Positions 1-5,333 of a stretch of 5,333 nt of DNA are shown one piece after another. The stretch spans positions 1 to 5,333 of the forward strand of contig JAGCIZ010000025.1 in the NCBI GenBank assembly GCA_017648235.1, given 5' to 3'. The notes under the pieces are model-generated. The model was not told the origin of the DNA. It saw only the letters and a list, made by a program, of their open reading frames with translations, and did no database searches. This stretch comes from Paludibacteraceae bacterium (lineage in GTDB: Bacteria; Bacteroidota; Bacteroidia; Bacteroidales; Paludibacteraceae). Positions within the stretch are counted from its first letter, which is position 1; each line of letters begins with the position of its first letter. Both the position numbers and the translations under genes were made by a program.

Positions 1-1040
1 ACTCCATTAAACATTGTTGTTTTTACAGTTGTGTAGTGAATCATATCTTCAAACACAATTTTATCACCCACGTTAAGCGGTTTTTCAAAAGACCAATTGC
101 CATAAAAATCACCCGAAAGGCAGCTATTTCCACCCATTCGATAAGTAGGCAAACCTTCGGTTTCTTCCGTTGCTCCAACGATTGCAGGTTTGTAAGGCAT
201 CTCCAAACAATCGGGCATGTGGCAAGCAAACGACACATTAATAATTGCAGTTTTAATTCCCTTGTTTTCTACAATATCTACAACATCCGAAACTAAAACG
301 CCTGTTCGCCAAGCAAATGCACTACCCGGCTCCAAAATAAGTTGCAAGTTTGGATATTTTGCTTTGAAATTTTTCAAAACACTTATCAAATGCTCCACAT
401 CGTAACCTTCACGAGTCATTAGATGTCCGCCACCCATATTGAGCCATTTTATTTGCGTGAAAAATTTTCCAAATCGCTCTTCAACCACATTTAAAGTACG
501 CTCCAAGTCATACGACGACGATTCGCAAAGTGTATGAAAATGCAGTCCTTCAATTCCCAAAGGAAGATTTTCGCCAAAATTATCTAAAACAACACCAAGA
601 CGCGAACCCGGTGCACATGGATTATAAAGATCCGTTTCTACATCCGAAAATTCGGGATTGATTCGCAATCCACATGAAATACCACGTTCTTTGGCACGCT
701 CAGCAAATCGAGCATATTGCGTCAAAGAATTAAACGTAATATGCGAACTACAATCGGCTATTGCATCAAATTCTACATCTGTATATGCAGGCGAATAAGT
801 ATGTGCCTTGTTGCCCATTTCTTCGTATGCCAAACTAGCTTCGGAGAGCGAACTTGCAGTAGAATACGGAATATATTCTCTTACTATTGGAAATAACTTC
901 CACAAGGCAAATGCTTTGAATGCTAGAATTATTTCGACTCCGGCACGCTCTTTTACCGAACGAATTAATGCTAGATTTTTACGTAAAGCTTGCTCGTTGA
1001 CAACGTAGCAAGGTGAAGGTATTTTTTCAAAATCAATCAT
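1..1040 (-). CDS. nspC: Carboxynorspermidine/carboxyspermidine decarboxylase, 3' end cut off by window edge
   Basis: PLP-dependent, fold-type III (alanine racemase-like) decarboxylase that removes CO2 from carboxynorspermidine or carboxyspermidine, the last step of the aspartate-semialdehyde route to norspermidine/spermidine; cytosolic. Reading from ATG 1040 gives 346 codons with no stop before the left edge. The family is about 375-380 residues, so roughly 30 are missing. Visible landmarks: the PLP lysine K42 in LAFKAFALW; HFHTLCES at 167-174; the glycine loop NMGGGH at 201-206; EPGSAFAWRTG at 237-247; CHMPDCLEMPY at 273-283; the catalytic Cys/Asp pair C307 and D311 in CLSGD; and FEDMIHYTTVKT at 330-341. 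ATG 1040 is preferred because MIDFEKIPSPCYVV fits the usual N-terminus; an in-frame ATG at 1049 would add only three residues. The start overlaps the cstA stop, suggesting coupled translation. The carboxynorspermidine dehydrogenase partner is not in view. Its substrate preference (spermidine or norspermidine precursor) cannot be read from the sequence. Confidence 0.95.
   Translation of the reverse strand, partial: MIDFEKIPSPCYVVNEQALRKNLALIRSVKERAGVEIILAFKAFALWKLFPIVREYIPYSTASSLSEASLAYEEMGNKAHTYSPAYTDVEFDAIADCSSHITFNSLTQYARFAERAKERGISCGLRINPEFSDVETDLYNPCAPGSRLGVVLDNFGENLPLGIEGLHFHTLCESSSYDLERTLNVVEERFGKFFTQIKWLNMGGGHLMTREGYDVEHLISVLKNFKAKYPNLQLILEPGSAFAWRTGVLVSDVVDIVENKGIKTAIINVSFACHMPDCLEMPYKPAIVGATEETEGLPTYRMGGNSCLSGDFYGNWSFEKPLNVGDKIVFEDMIHYTTVKTTMFNG
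1033..1040 (-). other. Overlapping nspC start and cstA stop (ATGATTGA)
   Basis: On the minus strand the nspC ATG (1040-1038) precedes the cstA TGA (1035-1033), in a different frame, giving an 8-base overlap. Such overlaps usually mean that the ribosome finishing the upstream gene reinitiates on the next one. There is no Shine-Dalgarno-like sequence just upstream, which fits Bacteroidota. If the alternative ATG at 1049 is used, the overlap is 17 bases. Confidence 0.75.
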
Positions 1041-2469
1041 AGACACCATTTTTATCACGTTTTTTTTGCCAAATGCAAAACATCAAAAGAAAACTTATAT
1101 TCACAATAAAACTTGCAACCAAACCATACCAATAAGGCAATCCAAATCCCTCGTTTGCAATAAGAATATAACTCACACTTACGCAAGTCATAAACATTGC
1201 GGGCAGAAGAGTTATGATGTATAGTCTGTTTCTTTTTGCAAGATAAACGGTTATTGCCCAAAGTGTAAACACCGAAAGTGTTTGATTACACCACGCAAAA
1301 TAACGCCACAATATATCAAAATCTATGGTTAGAATAATAAACGTTAGTGCAAAAATTGGGAGCGATATCAACAAACGTTTTTTTATAGGTTTTTGGTCTA
1401 TTTTCAAGAAATCGGCTACAATCAGACGTGCCGAACGCAACGCAGTGTCGCCTGATGTGATTGGTGCAGCAATAACGCCCAACAAAGCCAAAAATCCGCC
1501 AAAAGTTCCCAACCACGTGTTAGATATTAAATTAACAACTTCCGATGCCTTGTTCGCTGTAGCAGGCAACGTTGCCACAAATGTTTGCAAACCACCTATA
1601 GAGCCGAAAAAAGATGCTGCCGCTGCCGCCCATACGAGTGCTACCAAACCTTCGGCCACCATTGCACCATAAAAACACCGACGACCATATTTCTCGTTAC
1701 GCAGACAACGTGCCATCAAAGGCGATTGCGTAGCATGAAAGCCCGATATTGCACCACAGGCAATCGACACAAACATCATAGGGAAAATAGGCAACTTGGT
1801 AGGATGCTGATTCTGCAAACCTTCGGTAATTTCAGTTATTTGCGAATGATTTACAAGCAACATCACAAAAATACCAACGGCCATAAATAGCAATGCAAAA
1901 CCAAAAATGGGATAAATCTTTCCAATCAATTTGTCGATTGGGAGCAACGTGGCTAATACGTAATAAATGAATATCACCACCATCCAAACCATCACGCTGA
2001 TGCGTGGAGTCATATTTGCCAACAGTCCTGCAGGACCCGATACAAAAACCGCTCCAACCAACACCATTAGCACTACCGAGAAGATACGCATAAAGAGCTT
2101 TACTCCACTACCCAACTCTGCTCCTACCAACTCAGGCAAACTCGCACCATTATTACGTACGGACATCATGCCCGAAAGATAATCGTGCACTGCACCACCG
2201 AGCAACGTACCAAATACTATCCACAAAAACGCCGAAGTGCCGTACATTATTCCCATTATTGCTCCAAAAATGGGACCTAACCCAGCGATATTCAAAAATT
2301 GAATAAGAAAAATTCGCCACCAGGGCAATTCCACATAGTCTACACCATCGGCATTGGCTACGGCAGGTGTTTTTTTATTAGCGTCTGCTCCAAACACTCG
2401 CTCTACAAAACGCCCATACACCACATAGCCAAGCACCAAAAGAAGTATAGAAACTATGAAAGTTACCAT
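1033..2469 (-). CDS. cstA: CstA-family carbon starvation protein, inner-membrane peptide/carboxylate transporter
   Basis: A 478-residue, very hydrophobic protein of the CstA family. Characterised relatives take up peptides (CstA) or pyruvate by proton symport (BtsT). I count about 13 candidate membrane segments, near residues 3-18, 52-76, 78-98, 125-151, 157-178, 184-207, 226-245, 268-291, 318-336, 366-388, 397-411, 417-438 and 446-467. Family-like motifs: IAGLGPIFGAIMG (61-73), HDYLSGMMSVRNNGASLPEL (95-114), SGFHATQSPLMARC (242-255) and APITSGDTALRSARLIVAD (335-353). It is much shorter than E. coli CstA or BtsT (about 700 residues) and matches the compact form seen in Bacteroidota and Firmicutes. 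The ATG lies one base after the pssA stop (TAAAATG), with no purine-rich ribosome-binding site visible; its own TGA falls inside the nspC start region. No BtsSR-like two-component pair is adjacent. Substrate is unassigned: peptide, pyruvate or another small carboxylate are all possible. Confidence 0.93.
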   Translation of the reverse strand: MVTFIVSILLLVLGYVVYGRFVERVFGADANKKTPAVANADGVDYVELPWWRIFLIQFLNIAGLGPIFGAIMGIMYGTSAFLWIVFGTLLGGAVHDYLSGMMSVRNNGASLPELVGAELGSGVKLFMRIFSVVLMVLVGAVFVSGPAGLLANMTPRISVMVWMVVIFIYYVLATLLPIDKLIGKIYPIFGFALLFMAVGIFVMLLVNHSQITEITEGLQNQHPTKLPIFPMMFVSIACGAISGFHATQSPLMARCLRNEKYGRRCFYGAMVAEGLVALVWAAAAASFFGSIGGLQTFVATLPATANKASEVVNLISNTWLGTFGGFLALLGVIAAPITSGDTALRSARLIVADFLKIDQKPIKKRLLISLPIFALTFIILTIDFDILWRYFAWCNQTLSVFTLWAITVYLAKRNRLYIITLLPAMFMTCVSVSYILIANEGFGLPYWYGLVASFIVNISFLLMFCIWQKKRDKNGVYD

Positions 2470-2473
2470 TTTA
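2467..2473 (-). other. Near-contiguous pssA stop and cstA start (TAAAATG)
   Basis: The pssA TAA (2473-2471) is separated from the cstA ATG (2469-2467) by a single base. The 3' end of pssA just upstream is almost pure A/T on both strands and lacks a GGAGG-like element, so cstA translation probably depends on A-rich, weakly structured RNA or on termination-reinitiation. No terminator or promoter fits in the gap. Confidence 0.75.
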
Positions 2474-3157
2474 ATTTTTATTTTTTTTACAAGAAATAGA
2501 ATCTATAAATGACAATAATAGATACCACAAAATAATAATTGATATTGCGGATAACTGAAAAACAATCAAAAGTAATATAGATCCTAATAAAAAGATATAA
2601 CGAATTTTATTTTCGTTCCATGCCAATGATTTGAACTTCAACGAAAACATTGGGATTTCACACACCAATAAGTAACTAAAAAGTAGAACAAGCGGTAGCA
2701 ACAAATAAGTATTCCAGTCTTGCTGTCCCTCGAATTGAATTGCTATTCCTGTCCAAAACAGCGCATTTGCAGGAGTAGCCAAACCAATAAACGAAGATGT
2801 TTGTCGTTCGTCTATGTTAAATTTTGCTAATCTTATAGCAGAAAAAACAGTCAATAAAAATCCAGAATAAGCAACCCAACCTGGAAGCAAAGTATCTTGT
2901 AGCATTTTGAATGCAATCATTCCTGGGAACAAACCAAAACTAATCATATCAGCCAAAGAATCCAATTCTTTTCCTAAATCAGAATATGCATTGAGCAAAC
3001 GAGCCATCATTCCGTCCAAAAAATCAAACACCGCAGAGAGCAGTACAAATGCTAACGCATGATAAAAAGCACCATTGTATGCAGATAATACCGCTAAAAC
3101 TCCAACAAACAAGTTGCAACAAGTTATACTGTTAGGAATGTGTTTTTTTATATTCAT
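2471..3157 (-). CDS. pssA: CDP-diacylglycerol--serine O-phosphatidyltransferase (phosphatidylserine synthase)
   Basis: Integral membrane enzyme that joins CDP-diacylglycerol and L-serine to give phosphatidylserine and CMP, the precursor of phosphatidylethanolamine. The 228-residue protein carries the complete CDP-alcohol phosphotransferase signature D-x2-D-G-x2-A-R-x8-G-x3-D-x3-D: D45, D48, G49, A52, R53, G62, D66 and D70. The acidic residues bind the catalytic metal and CDP. The serine-synthase subtype is suggested by the N-terminus KKHIPNSITCCNLFVGV (4-20), the RLAKFNID stretch (109-116) and GLATPANA (125-132). Candidate membrane segments lie near 13-28, 32-48, 72-86, 92-109, 128-142, 150-166, 187-203 and 205-217, followed by a basic tail. 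It starts 10 bases after the glutamine synthetase stop and ends 1 base before cstA. Phosphatidylserine decarboxylase, its common neighbour, is not visible. The related phosphatidylglycerophosphate synthase is a less likely alternative. Confidence 0.95.
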   Translation of the reverse strand: MNIKKHIPNSITCCNLFVGVLAVLSAYNGAFYHALAFVLLSAVFDFLDGMMARLLNAYSDLGKELDSLADMISFGLFPGMIAFKMLQDTLLPGWVAYSGFLLTVFSAIRLAKFNIDERQTSSFIGLATPANALFWTGIAIQFEGQQDWNTYLLLPLVLLFSYLLVCEIPMFSLKFKSLAWNENKIRYIFLLGSILLLIVFQLSAISIIILWYLLLSFIDSISCKKNKN

Positions 3158-3167
3158 ATTTTAAGTT
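3158..3167 (-). other. 10-base intergenic gap between glnN and pssA
   Basis: Read on the minus strand the gap is AACTTAAAAT. It is too short for a terminator and holds no Shine-Dalgarno match. It is the widest non-coding stretch in the window, so pssA is most simply read through from the glutamine synthetase transcript unless an internal promoter lies within the 3' end of glnN; I did not recognise one. Confidence 0.7.
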
Positions 3168-5333
3168 TTATCGGATAAATAATAATTCTCTATATTTTGG
3201 CAAAGTCCACATTTCGTTATCAACAATAAGTTCTAGCGAATCCGTTGCACGACGTATTTTATCAAAATAAGGCAATACAGTATCGTGATAAGCTATTGCT
3301 TTATCAGCTTCATTTATCAAAACATTAGCTTCTTTACGAGCTTTAGTCATCGCATCAACCTCGTTTTTTATAGTAGCAATATGCAAAGCTATTTTTTCAA
3401 TTAGATTAATGCTATCCTTGCCCAATTCTTCAGCTTTTTCTTTAGTAAATGTTTTTGTTAACTTATAAACATTATCAACCAAAAGCGCTTGATATCTCAT
3501 CGCAACTGGAATAATATGGTTCATTACCAAATCTCCTAAAACTCGAGACTCTATTTGTACTTTTTTGGTATAAGTATTCCACTCAACTTCGGTGCGAGCA
3601 TGAAGTTCGCGAGCTGTCATAACTCCCAATTGTTCAAACATTTCAATTGTTTTTTTCTCTTTATATGCTCGAAATATTTTAGGAACACTTTTTTCACAGT
3701 TTAGACCTCTTGACTGAGCTTCATTTTCCCACTCCTTACTGTAACCATTTCCATCAAAGCAGATTTTTTTTGATTTTTTGATGTATTTTTTTAATACTTC
3801 AAAAATTGCCTTTTCTTTAGTCTCTCCATTAGCAATTTTAGTATCCACTTCTTTTTTAAACTCTATAAGTTGCATTGCCATAATGCTATTCAACACAATC
3901 ATTGCAGAAGAGCAGTTTGCAGAAGAACCAAGAGCACGAAATTCAAATCGATTTCCAGTAAAAGCAAAAGGAGAAGTTCTATTTCTATCCGTATTGTCAA
4001 TCAGAACCTCTGGAATGTGAGCTATTCGAAGACTAGGAGTTTTACTATTATCTAACACAATTGCTTCCTCACTAGTACTTTTTTCAAGTTTATTGAGAAT
4101 GTATGAAATTTGAGTTCCAAGAAATGCCGAAATAATAGCAGGAGGTGCTTCGTTTGCTCCCAAGCGATGTGCATTTGTAGCAGAAGAAATACTTGCTTTA
4201 AGCAACGAATCATTGTTTGCTACTGCCATTAATGCATTGACAATAAATGTAATAAACTGAAGATTTTCTGCTGGCGTTTTTCCAGGAGTAAAAAGCCCCA
4301 CACCAGTGTTTGTTCCCAACGACCAATTACAGTGTTTCCCAGAACCGTTTACTCCATCAAATGGTTTTTCATGAAGCAGAACACGAAATCCATGACGGCG
4401 AGCAATACGTTTCATCAACGACATGACTAATAAATTCTGATCCACAGAAAGGTTCGCTTCATTAAATATCGGAGCTAACTCAAACTGGTTTGGAGCAACC
4501 TCATTATGCCTAGTTTTCAAAGGAATTCCGTATTTATAAACCTCAAATTCCAATTCTCGCATAAAAGCAACAACTCTTTGAGGAATTGAGCCAAAATAAT
4601 GGTCTTCCAACTGCTGATTCTTTGGCGACTCATGTCCAAGAAGTGTTCTTCCTGTCATCAATAAATCAGGACGAGTAGCAAATAAACCCTCATCAACAAG
4701 GAAATACTCTTGTTCCCAACCCAAATAAGTCTTTACGTTTTTTACATTTGAATCAAAATAAGCAGAACAAACGTCAGTAGCTGCTTTGTTTATAGCAGCA
4801 ATAGATTTAAGCAAAGGAGCTTTATAATCCAACGCATCTCCAGTGTATGAGATAAAAATTGTTGGAATACAAAGTGTATCATCAATCACAAAAGCTGGAG
4901 AAGAGGGATCCCAAGCAGTATATCCACGTGCCTCAAAAGTACTTCTAATTCCACCATTAGGAAATGAAGAAGCATCAGGCTCTGCTTGAACAAGAAGTTT
5001 CCCTGTAAATTTTTCTATAACATCTCCCCCTATCTCATCTTTGTATTCAATAAAAGAATCATGTTTTTCTGCCGTTCCTCCCGTTAAAGGTTGAAACCAA
5101 TGAGAATAATGCGTTGCACCCAACTCCATTGCCCATTTCTTCATAGCAGTGGCCACCTCATCAGCAATGGAACGATCAAGTGTTTCTCCTTGTTCTACTG
5201 AGTTTTGAAGTATTTTAAGAACTTCGATTGACAAATATTTCTTCATTGCAGCCTCATTGAATACATACTTTCCGTAATATGTCGATGTACACTCAGCTGG
5301 AGGAGTAACTTTTATTGCTTTTTTCTTGAATGC
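3168..5333 (-). CDS. glnN: Type III glutamine synthetase (GSIII/GlnN), 5' end cut off by window edge
   Basis: Cytosolic enzyme making glutamine from glutamate, ammonia and ATP; GSIII forms large dodecamers and is common in Bacteroidota. The frame is open from the stop at 3168-3170 to the right edge, 721 codons; the family runs about 725-730, so only the extreme N-terminus is lost. The ATG at 5246 is codon 30 and is internal: the preceding in-frame residues include YYGKYVFNEAAMKKYLS, which resembles the GSIII N-terminus. Numbering from the edge: THYSHWFQPLTGGTAEKHD (74-92), a GSIII hallmark; E207 and E209 in GWEQEYF; E278 and E285 in RHNEVAPNQFELAPIF; the glutamine synthetase ATP-region signature KP..NGSGKH...S (323-338, bases 4320-4367) with H334; GANEAPPAIISAFLG (392-406); and RNRTSPFAFTGNRFEFRA (450-467). 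The C-terminus ends in the family-like WTLPKYRELLFIR, so the 3' end is intact. No active-site residue looks missing. The promoter lies outside the window. Confidence 0.97.
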   Translation of the reverse strand, partial: AFKKKAIKVTPPAECTSTYYGKYVFNEAAMKKYLSIEVLKILQNSVEQGETLDRSIADEVATAMKKWAMELGATHYSHWFQPLTGGTAEKHDSFIEYKDEIGGDVIEKFTGKLLVQAEPDASSFPNGGIRSTFEARGYTAWDPSSPAFVIDDTLCIPTIFISYTGDALDYKAPLLKSIAAINKAATDVCSAYFDSNVKNVKTYLGWEQEYFLVDEGLFATRPDLLMTGRTLLGHESPKNQQLEDHYFGSIPQRVVAFMRELEFEVYKYGIPLKTRHNEVAPNQFELAPIFNEANLSVDQNLLVMSLMKRIARRHGFRVLLHEKPFDGVNGSGKHCNWSLGTNTGVGLFTPGKTPAENLQFITFIVNALMAVANNDSLLKASISSATNAHRLGANEAPPAIISAFLGTQISYILNKLEKSTSEEAIVLDNSKTPSLRIAHIPEVLIDNTDRNRTSPFAFTGNRFEFRALGSSANCSSAMIVLNSIMAMQLIEFKKEVDTKIANGETKEKAIFEVLKKYIKKSKKICFDGNGYSKEWENEAQSRGLNCEKSVPKIFRAYKEKKTIEMFEQLGVMTARELHARTEVEWNTYTKKVQIESRVLGDLVMNHIIPVAMRYQALLVDNVYKLTKTFTKEKAEELGKDSINLIEKIALHIATIKNEVDAMTKARKEANVLINEADKAIAYHDTVLPYFDKIRRATDSLELIVDNEMWTLPKYRELLFIR

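Noticed and set aside
36..296. 86-codon plus-strand ORF near the left edge
   Set aside because: Antisense to the catalytic C307/D311 region of nspC; the minus-strand reading is clearly the real one.
1038..1049. Alternative nspC start at ATG 1049 (MVSMIDF)
   Set aside because: Possible, but MIDFEKIPSPCYVV from ATG 1040 matches the expected family N-terminus and gives the shorter, more typical stop/start overlap.
1325..1672. 115-codon plus-strand ORF opposite cstA
   Set aside because: It lies wholly antisense to a well-supported transporter gene, its translation resembles no family I know, and it is explained by the codon bias of cstA.
151..1826. Repeated 10-mer AAACCTTCGG near 151, 1647 and 1817
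   Set aside because: In all three places the complement is read in frame as Glu-Gly-Leu (GAA GGT TTG) within nspC or cstA. Shared codon choice explains it, with no flanking conservation or regular spacing.
1585..1890. 101-codon plus-strand ORF opposite cstA
   Set aside because: Rich in Cys, Arg, His and Thr with no domain, and fully antisense to conserved CstA sequence; a shadow ORF.
2471..2500. A/T-run at the pssA/cstA junction as a possible terminator or promoter
   Set aside because: It has no GC-rich inverted repeat for a terminator and no recognisable Bacteroidota -33/-7 (TTTG / TAnnTTTG) pair; it is the Lys/Asn-rich coding tail of pssA.

Overview
The window reads as ordinary chromosomal DNA from a member of the Bacteroidota, probably Bacteroidales. 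That placement rests on the gene families seen: a type III glutamine synthetase, a short (~480-residue) CstA transporter, a CDP-alcohol-type phosphatidylserine synthase and a carboxynorspermidine decarboxylase. It also rests on AT-rich junctions without Shine-Dalgarno sequences. No rRNA or marker protein is present, so the placement is an inference from protein style.

All four genes lie on the minus strand and are read from the right edge to the left edge. In transcription order they are: type III glutamine synthetase (3168-5333, start cut off by the right edge); pssA (2471-3157); a CstA-family transporter (1033-2469); and nspC (1-1040, end cut off by the left edge). The junctions are a 10-base gap, a 1-base gap and an 8-base overlap, so coding density is essentially 100%. 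There is no gene-free stretch over 10 bases. I see no internal terminator, tRNA, insertion sequence, CRISPR array or long repeat.

The spacing suggests one transcript whose promoter lies beyond the right edge. The products serve different household tasks: ammonia assimilation into glutamine, phosphatidylserine synthesis for membrane lipid, uptake of peptides or small carboxylates, and the last step of spermidine/norspermidine synthesis. No single pathway joins them, so this is better described as a co-directional housekeeping cluster than as a dedicated system.

Two boundaries need care. The glutamine synthetase frame stays open with family-like sequence to the right edge, so the ATG at 5246 is internal. 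nspC has no stop codon in the window and would be missed by a caller that demands complete ORFs. Base composition also differs: sampled lines give roughly 42-44% G+C in cstA and nspC against roughly 35-36% in pssA and the synthetase. I found no convincing novel system here.
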